In this document: positions 44,506 to 53,207 of the stretch, piece after piece
Position numbering within the stretch: position 1 is the stretch's first letter
How the letters are laid out: every line of letters starts with the position of its first letter
Assembly: GCF_014268595.2 (NCBI RefSeq)
Contig: NZ_CP077091.1
Coordinates: 4,260,001-4,324,000, forward strand
DNA: 64,000 bases
Direction: 5' to 3'
Origin: Pseudomonas hamedanensis
GTDB taxonomy: Bacteria; Pseudomonadota; Gammaproteobacteria; Pseudomonadales; Pseudomonadaceae
Position numbers and translations under genes: made by a program
The notes under the pieces: model-generated
Seen by the model: only the letters and a program-made list of their open reading frames with translations
The model's database searches: none
Told to the model about the DNA's origin: nothing

Positions 44506-45048
44506 ATGCGAGGATTGAAAGCCGTTGCGTTGAGCGGGTTGTCGTTGAGCTTGCTGATGTTCGTTTTTCCAGCGCCGGCGCACGCCGAATGCACGGTCAG
44601 GCTCGGCCCGGCGGCCATCGATTTTGGCTCGACGACGCGCGGGCAATTGCTGGCGCAATCAGTGCACAGTGACCCGTTGAGTTTTGGTCTGCGGCGGGCC
44701 CAGGCTCATGTCCAGTGCGAGCGGAGCCGCTTGATGCGTCTGGAGCTGGTGGGTGCGGCAGCCGACGCCGGGCATTACCGCTTCGGCGCCGGAACGCTTC
44801 AGGTGCGGGTGCTGGCGGTGCGGCTCGATGGCAAAGCGGTGCAATGGCTCAGCGAAGGACAGGGGGAAGATCCCGACGCGCGCGTCTGGCGCCCGGGCGT
44901 TCGCTTGGTGCCAGCGATTGCGGGCGCAGGCGTTGAAGGCCAGCGCATGGAAATCGAGCTGGAGTTTGAGGCCGGCGTTGCGTCAGCCGACACGCGGGTC
45001 AGTGACCTGACCCGGTTCGACAGCGAACTGAAGTTTGTCCTGCGCTGA
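44506..45048 (+). CDS. Fimbrial minor subunit or tip protein
   Basis: 180 aa from ATG 44506, 15 bases after the usher stop. Signal peptide MRGLKAVALSGLSLSLLMFV continuing to AHA. Mature ECTVRLGPAAIDFGSTTRGQ and AHVQCERSRLMRLELVG give the two pilin-type cysteines. A terminal beta strand (FDSELKFVLR) fits donor-strand exchange. As the last gene of a chaperone-usher operon it is probably the tip adhesin or a minor pilin; the receptor is unknown. Confidence 0.7.
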   Translation: MRGLKAVALSGLSLSLLMFVFPAPAHAECTVRLGPAAIDFGSTTRGQLLAQSVHSDPLSFGLRRAQAHVQCERSRLMRLELVGAAADAGHYRFGAGTLQVRVLAVRLDGKAVQWLSEGQGEDPDARVWRPGVRLVPAIAGAGVEGQRMEIELEFEAGVASADTRVSDLTRFDSELKFVLR

Positions 45049-45060
45049 GGTGTTCCGGCG

Positions 45061-46488
45061 TCAGAAGGCGGGGTTCTCGGCAAGCAGCTTGATCGCCGCT
45101 GCGCCCACCTTGCGCACGGCCTCTTCGATCTGCGCTGTCGGTTTCGCCGCGTAGTTCATGCGCAGGCAATTACGGTACTTGCCCGAAGCGGAAAAGATGC
45201 TGCCGACAGCAATCTGTACGCCCTGGTCGTGCAGCGCGCGATTGAGTTTCAGGGTGTCGAAGCCTTCCGGCAGTTCCACCCACAGCATAAAGCTGCCCTG
45301 CGGACGGCTGGCGCGGGTGCCGGCGGGGAAGTAGCGGGTGACCCAGTCGATCATCGCGTCACGATTGCGCTGGTACTGCATGCGCATGCGCCGCAAGTGC
45401 GGTTCGAAATGCCCGGCCTTGATGAATTCGGCAATGGCGATCTGCGGTTGCGGCGCGGTCGATCCGGTGCTGATGTATTTCATGTGCAGCACGCGCTCGA
45501 GGTATCGCCCCGGCGCGACCCAACCGATGCGCAGCCCCGGCGCCAGGGTTTTGGAAAACGAACTGCACAACAGCACCCGGCCGTCTTCGTCGAACGATTT
45601 GATCGTACGTGGACGCGGGTAGGTGTAGGCCAGTTCGCCGTAGACATCGTCTTCGATGATCGCCACGTCGAAGCGCTGCGCCAGGTTGAGCAGAGCGCGT
45701 TTACGCGACTCGGGCATGATGTAGCCGAGCGGGTTGTTGCAGTTCGGCGTGAGCTGAATGACTTTGATCGGCCACTGCTCAAGCGCCAGTTCCAGCGCTT
45801 CGAGGCTGATGCCGGTGAGGGGATCGGTGGGGATTTCCAGGGCTTTCATGCCCAGCCCCTTCAGCGTCTGCATGGCGCCGTGAAAACTCGGCGAATCCAC
45901 CGCGACGATGTCGCCCGGCTCGCAGATCGCGTGAATGCTGGTGGACAGCGCTTCGTGACAACCGGTGGTGATGACCAGCTCGCTGGCGCTCAACTGGCAA
46001 CCAGAATCGAGCATCAGGCGCGCGATCTGTTCACGCAGTTCGAGATTGCCGTGGATGTTGTCGTAATACAGACCGGGCATGTCCTGCCGGCGACTGATCC
46101 GTGCCAGACCGCGCAAAAGCGGCTTCATGGTCGGCGAACCGACATCGGGCATGCCACGACCCAACTGCACGACGTCCTTGCGCGGGACGGCGCGGATCAA
46201 TTCCAGTACCTGATCCCACTGCGAAATCTCCACCGGCCGCTGCGCCGGGCGGCCAATGGCCGGTAGTTCCGGCAGTTCGCGACCGACCGGCACAAAGTAG
46301 CCCGACTTGGGTTTTGGCGTGGCCAGGCCGCTGTCTTCGAGCATGCGATAGGCCTGCTGCACCGTGCTTAGGCTGACGCCATGTTCGACGCTCAAGGCTC
46401 GCACCGACGGCAAGCGATCGCCTGGGCGATAGAAGCCTTGTTCGATGCGGGTGCCGAGCAATTCGGCGAGGTTTACATACAGAGTCAT
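45061..46488 (-). CDS. MocR-type regulator (GntR DNA-binding domain plus aminotransferase-like domain)
   Basis: 475 aa from ATG 46488. GntR winged helix at residues 1-70 (GFYRPGDRLPSVRALSVEHG, SLSTVQQAYRMLEDSGLATP). Class I aminotransferase fold from about 110 on, with YYDNIHGNLELREQIARLML, VITTGCHEALSTSIHA, QLTPNCNNPLGYIMP, IEDDVYGELAYTY and the PLP lysine in SSFSKTLAPGLRIGW. MocR proteins use PLP to sense amino acids or vitamin B6. The divergent DUF1127 gene (46665) is a possible target. Confidence 0.9.
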   Translation of the reverse strand: MTLYVNLAELLGTRIEQGFYRPGDRLPSVRALSVEHGVSLSTVQQAYRMLEDSGLATPKPKSGYFVPVGRELPELPAIGRPAQRPVEISQWDQVLELIRAVPRKDVVQLGRGMPDVGSPTMKPLLRGLARISRRQDMPGLYYDNIHGNLELREQIARLMLDSGCQLSASELVITTGCHEALSTSIHAICEPGDIVAVDSPSFHGAMQTLKGLGMKALEIPTDPLTGISLEALELALEQWPIKVIQLTPNCNNPLGYIMPESRKRALLNLAQRFDVAIIEDDVYGELAYTYPRPRTIKSFDEDGRVLLCSSFSKTLAPGLRIGWVAPGRYLERVLHMKYISTGSTAPQPQIAIAEFIKAGHFEPHLRRMRMQYQRNRDAMIDWVTRYFPAGTRASRPQGSFMLWVELPEGFDTLKLNRALHDQGVQIAVGSIFSASGKYRNCLRMNYAAKPTAQIEEAVRKVGAAAIKLLAENPAF

Positions 46489-46664
46489 CACAGCCTCGGT
46501 GCGGGTTGGCTTAAAACCAGTACAGATGCGGCAAAAATCGATCATTCAGTCACCAAATCGGCAAATCTGTATGGGGTTAATACAGTTTGTTTGCGTCTGT
46601 AATGGTTTTGCTCGCCCGCGCATCATGGAATCTCTTGCTACCCAAGTAAACAGGAGCTACGAAA

Positions 46665-46907
46665 ATGAACGGCTTGAGCGATGTGCGGCTGACGTTACAC
46701 AGTCAGGAACTGGCGGCAGGGCAGCGCAACGATGCGCGCAATCTGATGCGCAGCGCGCCGTCCGGCCTGAGCCTCTGGGGTCTGTTCTGGCATCGTCGGC
46801 ACACGCGCAAGGCCTTGCTGACGCTGACGCCGGAGCAGCTCAAGGATGTCGGGCTGACCCGGGAGCAGGCGCGGGAGGAAGGGGTGAAGCCGTTCTGGAG
46901 GATCTGA
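46665..46907 (+). CDS. DUF1127 small protein
   Basis: 80 aa from ATG 46665 with CAGGAGC upstream. C-terminal DUF1127 motif: TRKALLTLTPEQLKDVGLTR then EQAREEGVKPFWR. DUF1127 proteins are short, arginine-rich and in some bacteria bind RNA; the role here is unknown. Divergent from the MocR-type gene, a pairing I recall in Pseudomonas. Confidence 0.8.
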   Translation: MNGLSDVRLTLHSQELAAGQRNDARNLMRSAPSGLSLWGLFWHRRHTRKALLTLTPEQLKDVGLTREQAREEGVKPFWRI

Positions 46908-46915
46908 AACCATAG

Positions 46916-47019
46916 ATCGTTCCCACGCTCTGCGTGGGAACGCCGCCCCGGACGCTCCGCGTCCGCTGTGACGCAGAGCGTCACTGGATGCATTCCCACG
47001 TAGAGCGTGGGAACGATCT
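46916..47019. repeat. CGTTCCCACGC-type palindrome cluster
   Basis: Four hairpins in a row: CGTTCCCACGCTCTGCGTGG and partner (46918-46942), GGACGCTCCGCGTCC (46950-46964), GACGCAGAGCGTC (46970-46982) and ATTCCCACGTAGAGCGTGGG with partner (46992-47017). The last two match the repeat at 5688-5735. Confidence 0.8.
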
Positions 47020-47026
47020 CGGTCTG

Positions 47027-48337
47027 TCAGACTAATTCTTTGAGCCGATGCCATAACATCCCCAACGCCAACAATGGCGAGCGCAAATGCTTGCCGCCGG
47101 GGAAGGTGATGTGCGGCACCCTGGCAAACAGATCAAAGCCACCACTGTGTTGCCCGCTGATCGCCTCGGCCAGCAACTTGCCCGCCAGGTGCGTGGCATT
47201 CACCCCGTGCCCGGAATAGGCCTGGGCGTAATACACGTTCGGCTGCTCGGCGAGCCGGCCAATCTGCGGCAAACGGTTGGCGCCGATGCCGATCATGCCG
47301 CCCCATTGATAATCGATCTTCACCCCAGCGAGCTGCGGAAAAACCTCGAGCATTTTCGGCCGCATGTACCCGGCAATATCTTTCGGATCGCGCCCTGAGT
47401 AGTGACACGCGCCGCCAAACAACAAGCGCCGATCCGCCGAGAGCCGGTAGTAATCCAGCGCCACCCGCTGATCGCAGACCGCCGTGTTCTGCGGTAGCAG
47501 GCTGTGCGCCAGATCATCACTCAACGGTTCAGTGGCGATGATGTAGCTGCCGGCCGGCAGGACTTTGCCACTGAGTTGCGGATTGAGCTCATTGAGGTAA
47601 GCGTTGCAGCCCAGCACCAGCGTTTCCGCCCGCACCGAGCCTTGCGCTGTATTTACCTTCACTTGCGGGCCGTAGTCGATGCGCGTCACCGCCGAATGTT
47701 CGAAGAGTTTTACCCCCAGCTGCTGCGCCGCTGCCGCTTCGCCCAAGGCCAGATTCAGCGGATGCAGATGCCCCGAGCCCATGTCGATCAAGCCGCCAGC
47801 GTAGCGCGTGGAACCGACCACGGTGTGCATCTCATCGGCTTGCAACAAACGGGTTTCATGGCGATAGCCGAGGCCGCGCAGTTCCTCGGCGTCTTCGGCA
47901 AAACCTTCGAGGTCGGAGGGTTTGTTGGCGAGGTCGCAATAGCCCCAGGTCAGGTCACAGGCAACCTGGAAACGCTCGATGCGCTGGCGGACGATTTCCA
48001 CGGCCTCAAGGCCCATGAGTTTCATGGTGCGCACGCCCTCGGCACCGATGACATTGGCGAACTGATCGAGACCATGGCCGACCCCGCGAATCAGTTGCCC
48101 GCCGTTGCGCCCGCTGGCGCCCCAACCGATCTTGTGCGCTTCCAGCAGGACCACATTCAAACCACGCTCGGCCAGTTCCAGTGCCGTGTTCAGCCCGGAA
48201 AAGCCGCCGCCGACCACGCAGACATCGGCCACTACCTCACCTTGCAATACCGGATGGTCAGGCTGCGGCAGGCTGCTGGCGGCGTAGTAAGAGGCAACGT
48301 GGGGTTGGCTCGCGGTGGTCTGGGCGCGGGCGGTCAT
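47027..48337 (-). CDS. FAD-dependent amine oxidoreductase, PuuB/PauB-like
   Basis: 436 aa from ATG 48337, with GGAT upstream; longer in-frame starts exist (48382, 48346). FAD-binding GxGxxG at residues about 40-55 (VCVVGGGFSGLNTALELAER), and the DAO fold signatures KIGWGASGRNGGQLIRG, LIDMGSGHLHPLNLALG and VYYAQAYSGHGVNATHLAGK. PuuB-type enzymes oxidise gamma-glutamylputrescine or gamma-glutamyl amines, feeding KauB-like dehydrogenases. In P. aeruginosa several pauB genes exist, one of them in this neighbourhood as I recall; which this equals is not certain. Confidence 0.85.
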   Translation of the reverse strand: MTARAQTTASQPHVASYYAASSLPQPDHPVLQGEVVADVCVVGGGFSGLNTALELAERGLNVVLLEAHKIGWGASGRNGGQLIRGVGHGLDQFANVIGAEGVRTMKLMGLEAVEIVRQRIERFQVACDLTWGYCDLANKPSDLEGFAEDAEELRGLGYRHETRLLQADEMHTVVGSTRYAGGLIDMGSGHLHPLNLALGEAAAAQQLGVKLFEHSAVTRIDYGPQVKVNTAQGSVRAETLVLGCNAYLNELNPQLSGKVLPAGSYIIATEPLSDDLAHSLLPQNTAVCDQRVALDYYRLSADRRLLFGGACHYSGRDPKDIAGYMRPKMLEVFPQLAGVKIDYQWGGMIGIGANRLPQIGRLAEQPNVYYAQAYSGHGVNATHLAGKLLAEAISGQHSGGFDLFARVPHITFPGGKHLRSPLLALGMLWHRLKELV

Positions 48338-48483
48338 GGGCATCATCCAACGGCTGAGTGTCGAGAAAATTTGACGGAGCATAAGCCGCTCGCCCGAAAG
48401 TGGGCAACCCGGCTGGCCTGCGGTGTCTGCATCGCGGCTTTTGCGGCACAATTATCGCCTGTTCCCATTCGGTCACCGTTTCG

Positions 48484-48837
48484 ATGAGCTGCAACAGCCA
48501 GAAAATCCGCGCCCTGCGTCAGCAGATTCCCTCGTTCGAGTGCGTCCCCGGCTGCCACGACTGCTGCGGCCCGGTGACCACCTCGCCGGAAGAAATGGCG
48601 CGCCTGCCGCGCAAGACCCGCGCCGAGCAGGATGCCGCGATGGAAGAACTCAACTGTGTGCATCTGGGGCCGAACGGCTGCACGGTCTATGAAGAGCGGC
48701 CGTTGATCTGCCGGTTGTTTGGCACGACCAAGACCTTGCCATGCCCGAACGAGCGGCGGCCGGTGGAGTTGATTCATCCGCGGGTGGAGCAGCAGATTTT
48801 CGAATATATGGCGGCGAATCGGCAGGTGTTGGTTTAG
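48484..48837 (+). CDS. YkgJ-family cysteine cluster protein
   Basis: 117 aa from ATG 48484. Eight cysteines in the YkgJ/CxxCxxCC pattern: FECVPGCHDCCGPVT, then ELNCVHLGPNGCTVYEERPL and ICRLFGTTKTLPCP. The family is predicted to bind zinc or an iron-sulfur cluster. Function unknown. No clear ribosome binding site, so the start is moderately sure. Confidence 0.85.
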   Translation: MSCNSQKIRALRQQIPSFECVPGCHDCCGPVTTSPEEMARLPRKTRAEQDAAMEELNCVHLGPNGCTVYEERPLICRLFGTTKTLPCPNERRPVELIHPRVEQQIFEYMAANRQVLV

Positions 48838-48871
48838 CGGTTGCGTTCACTTCAGACCGAGTCGACCCCCT

Positions 48872-48934
48872 TCGCGAGCAGGCTCACTCCTACATTTAGA
48901 ATGCGTACCCTTGTAGGAGTGAGCCTGCTCGCGA
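48872..48934. repeat. REP pair, tail-to-tail orientation
   Basis: TCGCGAGCAGGCTCACTCCT...ACA (48872-48894) faces TGTAGGAGTGAGCCTGCTCG (from 48912). It lies between the YkgJ gene and the convergent lrp. Confidence 0.8.
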
Positions 48935-48960
48935 TAGGGCCGGGTCGGGCACCGAAAATC

Positions 48961-49449
48961 TCAATCCGGAATCGGCAGACACAGGCTCTCTTTCACTTCT
49001 TCCATCACGATATAGCTCTTGGATTCGCGCACATGCGGCAGTTTCAACAGAATGTCGCCAAGCAGTTTGCGGTACGAAGCCATCTCGGAAATCCGCGCCT
49101 TCACCAGATAGTCGAAATCCCCTGACACCAAATGGCATTCCAGCACATGCGGCAATTTCAGCACCGCGCGTCGGAACTCTTCGAAAGTGTCGCCGGATTT
49201 GTAGTCGAGGCTGATCTCGACGAACACCAGCAGGCTACCCTTCAAGTGTTGCGGATTGAGCCGGGCGTTGTAGCCCATGATGATCCCCTCGCGCTCCAGA
49301 CGCCTTACGCGCTCGGTGCACGGCGTGGTCGAGAGGCCGACCTTTTCCCCCAGTTCGGTGAAGGAGATTCGCCCGTCCGCCTGCAGGATCCGCAAGATGT
49401 TGCGGTCGATCTTGTCCAGCTCACGTTTGGTCTGAGTGTTGGTACGCAT
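48961..49449 (-). CDS. dadR: Lrp/AsnC-family regulator of the dad operon (DadR)
   Basis: 162 aa from ATG 49449 (GGAGG 9 bases upstream). Helix-turn-helix at residues about 15-60 (LDKIDRNILRILQADGRISF, GLSTTPCTERVRRLEREGII), then the RAM ligand-binding domain (VFVEISLDYKSGDTFEEF, CHLVSGDFDYLVKARI). Lrp-like proteins next to dadA activate it in response to L-alanine in P. aeruginosa; the divergent position here supports that. It may also be annotated lrp. Confidence 0.88.
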   Translation of the reverse strand: MRTNTQTKRELDKIDRNILRILQADGRISFTELGEKVGLSTTPCTERVRRLEREGIIMGYNARLNPQHLKGSLLVFVEISLDYKSGDTFEEFRRAVLKLPHVLECHLVSGDFDYLVKARISEMASYRKLLGDILLKLPHVRESKSYIVMEEVKESLCLPIPD

Positions 49450-49498
49450 AGGGGATGCGCCTCCGTGAAAAGGGTTTTTGCCGAGAATTGTCGCCAAA

Positions 49499-49512
49499 TA
49501 TAGGCGCTTATA
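49499..49512. promoter_or_regulatory. Candidate operator between dadR and dadA
   Basis: TATAGGCGCTTATA is an imperfect palindrome (two mismatched positions), 50 bases before dadR and 92 before dadA. Lrp-family sites are AT-rich, degenerate palindromes, so this is a plausible DadR site. TACACT at 49540-49545 may be the dadA -10. Confidence 0.3.
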
Positions 49513-49603
49513 TAGTGAAAAGCACTGGCATTTCTTTTTTACACTGCGCCCATCATTGCTCTAACAACACAGCTCGGCGGAAAGCCGCGATGAGGGATTG
49601 AAA

Positions 49604-50908
49604 ATGCGCGTCATGGTCTTGGGTAGCGGCGTCATCGGTACCGCCAGTGCTTACTATCTGGCGCGTGCCGGGTTTGAAGTGGTGGTGGTCGACCGGCAGC
49701 CAGCCGCGGCCATGGAGACCAGTTTCGCCAACGCCGGCCAGGTCTCGCCGGGCTACGCCTCGCCGTGGGCCGCGCCGGGTGTGCCGCTCAAGGCCATCAA
49801 GTGGCTGCTGCAACGCCATGCGCCGCTCGCGATCAAGGCCACTGCCGACATCGACCAATACCTGTGGATGGCGCAAATGCTGCGCAACTGCACCGCCAGC
49901 CGTTACGCAGTGAACAAGGAGCGCATGGTGCGGCTGTCCGAGTACAGCCGCGACTGCCTCGACGAACTGCGCGCCGAAACCGGTATTGCCTACGAAGGCC
50001 GCAGCCTCGGCACTACTCAGTTGTTCCGCACTCAGGCGCAACTGGACAACGCCGCCAAAGACATCGCTGTGCTGAAAGAGTCCGGCGTACCCTTTGAAGT
50101 ACTCGACCGCGCCGGTATTGCCCGCGTCGAGCCGGCGCTGGCCGGCGTCACCGACATCCTCGCCGGTGCCCTGCGCTTGCCGAACGATCAGACCGGCGAC
50201 TGCCAGATCTTCACCACGCGTCTCGCCGAAATGGCGCGCAAGCTGGGCGTGGAATTCCGTTTCGGTCAGGACATCCAGAAGCTCGACTATGCCGGTGATC
50301 GCATCAACGGCGTGTGGATCGACGGCAAGCTGGAAACCGCCGACCGCTACGTGCTTGCGCTCGGCAGCTACTCGCCACAACTGCTCAAGCCGCTGGGCAT
50401 CAAGGCCCCGGTGTACCCGCTCAAGGGTTACTCGTTGACCGTGCCGATCACCCACCCGGACATGGCACCGACGTCGACCATTCTGGATGAGACCTACAAG
50501 GTCGCGATCACCCGTTTCGACAACCGCATCCGCGTCGGCGGCATGGCCGAAATTGCCGGTTTTGACCTGTCGCTCAACCCGCGGCGGCGCGAAACCCTGG
50601 AGATGATCGTCAACGACCTTTATCCTCAGGGCGGCAATCTGGCCGAAGCCAGTTTCTGGACCGGTCTGCGTCCGACCACGCCGGACGGCACGCCGATCGT
50701 TGGCGCCACGCCGTTCAAGAATCTGTTCCTCAACACCGGTCACGGCACGCTCGGCTGGACCATGGCGTGCGGTTCCGGCCGTTTGCTGGCCGACCTGATG
50801 GCGAAGAAAAAGCCGCAGATCAGTGCCGAAGGCCTCGATATTTCCCGTTACGGCAACAAGACCCAGGAGTCCGCAAAACATGTCAATCCAGCGCCAGCTC
50901 ACCAATGA
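49604..50908 (+). CDS. dadA: D-amino acid dehydrogenase small subunit
   Basis: 434 aa from ATG 49604, with GAGGG upstream (49598 is a TTG with no spacing). It oxidises D-alanine and other D-amino acids to oxo acids at the inner membrane. FAD motif [20 protein letters not shown]. DadA signatures: [57 protein letters not shown] and [20 protein letters not shown]. The 3' end overlaps the next gene by 29 bases. Confidence 0.96.
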   Translation: MRVMVLGSGVIGTASAYYLARAGFEVVVVDRQPAAAMETSFANAGQVSPGYASPWAAPGVPLKAIKWLLQRHAPLAIKATADIDQYLWMAQMLRNCTASRYAVNKERMVRLSEYSRDCLDELRAETGIAYEGRSLGTTQLFRTQAQLDNAAKDIAVLKESGVPFEVLDRAGIARVEPALAGVTDILAGALRLPNDQTGDCQIFTTRLAEMARKLGVEFRFGQDIQKLDYAGDRINGVWIDGKLETADRYVLALGSYSPQLLKPLGIKAPVYPLKGYSLTVPITHPDMAPTSTILDETYKVAITRFDNRIRVGGMAEIAGFDLSLNPRRRETLEMIVNDLYPQGGNLAEASFWTGLRPTTPDGTPIVGATPFKNLFLNTGHGTLGWTMACGSGRLLADLMAKKKPQISAEGLDISRYGNKTQESAKHVNPAPAHQ

Positions 50909-51233
50909 GCGCATGAGTCAGATCGTCAGCCACAACGGCACTGTGTATCTGGCCGGGCAGGTCGGGGACGACTTCAACGCCGGAATTGAGCAGCAGACCC
51001 GTGACGTGCTTGCCAACATCGAACGTTTGCTCGATCTGGCCGGGACGGACAAACAGCATTTGCTGTCGGCGACCATTTACCTGAACGACATCGAGGCGCA
51101 CTTTGCCGGGATGAACGCCGTGTGGGATCAATGGCTGCCCAAAGGCGCCGCGCCGGCCCGTGCCACCGTCGAAGCGAAGATGGCCAAGCCGAGCATTCTG
51201 GTGGAGATCTCCATCGTCGCCGCGCTGCCGTAA
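50880..51233 (+). CDS. RidA-family protein of the dad operon
   Basis: 117 aa from ATG 50880, inside the last codons of dadA in another frame. Rid features: [56 protein letters not shown], and the active-site arginine in [20 protein letters not shown]. It differs from ridA at 18010. Rid proteins deaminate imines; between dadA and dadX it probably hydrolyses the imino acid released by DadA or protects DadX from 2-aminoacrylate. Confidence 0.88.
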   Translation: MSIQRQLTNERMSQIVSHNGTVYLAGQVGDDFNAGIEQQTRDVLANIERLLDLAGTDKQHLLSATIYLNDIEAHFAGMNAVWDQWLPKGAAPARATVEAKMAKPSILVEISIVAALP

Positions 51234-51327
51234 CGTTTCAAAAGATCCCTCTCCCGGCGCTGTTGGCGGTTCACCTCGTCAGGCGGCGCCGGTTTTTCTT
51301 CCCATGAACGCCTAGAAGTCTGCCGCC

Positions 51328-52401
51328 ATGCGTCCTGCCCGTGCCCTGATCGACCTTCAAGCCCTGCGCCACAACTACCGAATTGCCCGCGAAGTCACCG
51401 GCGCCAAGGCGCTCGCGGTGATCAAGGCGGACGCTTACGGTCATGGCGCGGTGCGTTGCGCCCAGGCGCTGCAAGCCGAGGCGGATGGCTTTGCCGTGGC
51501 CTGCATCGAAGAAGCGCTGGAGCTGCGCGCTGCCGGGATTCAATCGCCGGTGTTGCTGCTGGAAGGCTTCTTCGAGGCCGACGAGTTGGCGCTGATCGTC
51601 GAGCACGACTTGTGGTGCGTGGTGCATTCGCTGTGGCAGCTCGAAGCGATCGAGCAGGCGGCGCTGAGCAAACCGCTCACCGTGTGGCTCAAGCTCGACT
51701 CCGGCATGCACCGAGTCGGCCTGCATCCGAAAGATTACCCGGCGGCGTACCAGCGTCTGCTGGCCAGCGGCAAAGTGGCGGAAATTGTGCTGATGAGTCA
51801 TTTCGCCCGCGCCGATGAACTGCACGCGCAGAGCAGCGCCGAGCAGGTGGCGGTGTTCGAGGCGGCGCGTCAGGGCCTGGCCGCGGAGGTCAGCCTGCGC
51901 AATTCGCCAGCCGTGCTGGGTTGGCCAGAGATCAAGAGCGACTGGGTGCGCCCGGGCATCATGCTCTACGGCGCGACACCGTTCGAAGAAGCCAACGCTG
52001 TCGCCGAACGCCTGCAACCGGTGATGACCCTGGAATCGAAAGTCATCAGCGTGCGCGAACTGCCGGCCGGCGAACCGATTGGCTATGGCGCCAGATTCAT
52101 CACCGACAAGCCGATGCGCATCGGCGTGGTTGCCATGGGTTACGCCGACGGCTATCCGCGTCAGGCGCCAACGGGCACGCCAGTGCTGGTGGCCGGCAAA
52201 CTTAGCCGTCTGCTGGGGCGTGTGTCGATGGACATGCTGTGCATCGACCTCACAGATGTGCCTGAGGCGGGGCTCGGTTCTACCGTCGAGTTATGGGGAA
52301 AGAACATCCTCGCCAGCGACGTGGCGAAATGCGCCGACACCATCCCCTACCAGATTTTCTGCAACCTGCGCCGGGTGCCAAGGCTCTATTCCGAGGGCTG
52401 A
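51328..52401 (+). CDS. dadX: Catabolic alanine racemase
   Basis: 357 aa. PLP-dependent interconversion of L- and D-alanine, supplying DadA. The PLP lysine is in [15 protein letters not shown] (about 33-38). Other motifs: [34 protein letters not shown], the catalytic tyrosine in [14 protein letters not shown], and GYADGYPR. Placed after dadA and ridA as in other pseudomonads. Confidence 0.95.
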   Translation: MRPARALIDLQALRHNYRIAREVTGAKALAVIKADAYGHGAVRCAQALQAEADGFAVACIEEALELRAAGIQSPVLLLEGFFEADELALIVEHDLWCVVHSLWQLEAIEQAALSKPLTVWLKLDSGMHRVGLHPKDYPAAYQRLLASGKVAEIVLMSHFARADELHAQSSAEQVAVFEAARQGLAAEVSLRNSPAVLGWPEIKSDWVRPGIMLYGATPFEEANAVAERLQPVMTLESKVISVRELPAGEPIGYGARFITDKPMRIGVVAMGYADGYPRQAPTGTPVLVAGKLSRLLGRVSMDMLCIDLTDVPEAGLGSTVELWGKNILASDVAKCADTIPYQIFCNLRRVPRLYSEG

Positions 52402-52420
52402 CGGCGCTGCGGGGGGCAAG

Positions 52421-52473
52421 TGTTGTAAATACTGAACGCTGTCGCCATGATAACGCTCAATATTCTTACAACA
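52421..52473. promoter_or_regulatory. Inverted repeat before pauR, candidate autoregulatory site
   Basis: TGTTGTAA (52421-52428) and TTACAACA (52466-52473) form an 8-bp inverted repeat. Inside it CTGAACG (52432-52438) and CGCTCAATAT (52454-52463) also partly mirror each other. It spans the region between dadX and the XRE-cupin gene, 17 bases before the start. Operator or RNA stem; a site for PauR itself is the simplest idea. Confidence 0.4.
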
Positions 52474-52489
52474 TCAGGAGGCTCCCGCC

Positions 52490-53038
52490 TTGGACGTCGG
52501 TGAACGACTGCAATCGATCCGCAAGCTCAAAGGGCTTTCCCAGCGTGAACTCGCCAAACGCGCGGGCGTCACCAACAGCACCATTTCGATGATCGAAAAG
52601 AACAGCGTCAGCCCTTCGATCAGTTCGCTGAGGAAGGTTCTGGGCGGCATTCCCATGTCCATGGTCGAATTCTTTTCCGAAGAGATCCTGCAGGAAAAAC
52701 CGACCCAGATCGTCTACAAGGCCAACGAGCTGATCGACATCTCCGACGGCGCCGTGACCATGAAACTGGTTGGCCGCGCGCACCCGAGCCGCGCCATCGC
52801 TTTCCTCAATGAAATCTACCCACCGGGTGCCGACACCGGCGAAGAAATGCTCACTCACGAAGGCGAGGAAACCGGGATTCTGGTGGAAGGCCGACTGGAA
52901 CTGGTCGTGGGTCTGGAAACTTTTATCCTCGAAGCAGGCGACAGCTACTATTTTGAAAGTACCAAGCCGCATCGTTTCCGGAATCCGTTCGACTTGCCAG
53001 CGCGACTAATCAGCGCAGCCACGCCGGCGAATTTCTAA
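52490..53038 (+). CDS. pauR: XRE-cupin transcriptional regulator, PuuR/PauR type
   Basis: 182 aa from TTG 52490, with AGGAGG 8 bases upstream; no better ATG exists. XRE helix-turn-helix at residues 1-65 (MDVGERLQSIRKLKGLSQRE, GVTNSTISMIEKNSVSPSIS), then a cupin domain (ITSEEML-type LTHEGEETGILVEGRLELVV, EAGDSYYFESTKPHRFRNP). PuuR/PauR represses polyamine catabolic genes and is released by gamma-glutamylated polyamines. The kauB and PuuB-like genes are in the same window. Confidence 0.87.
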   Translation: MDVGERLQSIRKLKGLSQRELAKRAGVTNSTISMIEKNSVSPSISSLRKVLGGIPMSMVEFFSEEILQEKPTQIVYKANELIDISDGAVTMKLVGRAHPSRAIAFLNEIYPPGADTGEEMLTHEGEETGILVEGRLELVVGLETFILEAGDSYYFESTKPHRFRNPFDLPARLISAATPANF

Positions 53039-53143
53039 GCAAGAGGCGCCAAGCCAATACGGCGAAGGCACCCGAACCGTTTCACCGATGCGCAACAAGA
53101 CCCCTTTAACCATGGGGTTGTTTCAGTGTGGCGGGCTACCCGC

Positions 53144-53149
53144 TATACT
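53144..53149 (+). promoter_or_regulatory. Candidate -10 box of the cytochrome c5 gene
   Basis: TATACT, 58 bases before GTG 53208. A -35 is weak (TTGTTT at 53118-53123, spacing 20). A hairpin of CCCC/GGGG at 53101-53117 just before it may terminate pauR. Confidence 0.4.
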
Positions 53150-53207
53150 TGCGCCCGCCTGCGAACCGTGGCCGCAGGCGTGAATAGCCACCATTGAGGG
53201 TGAACGC

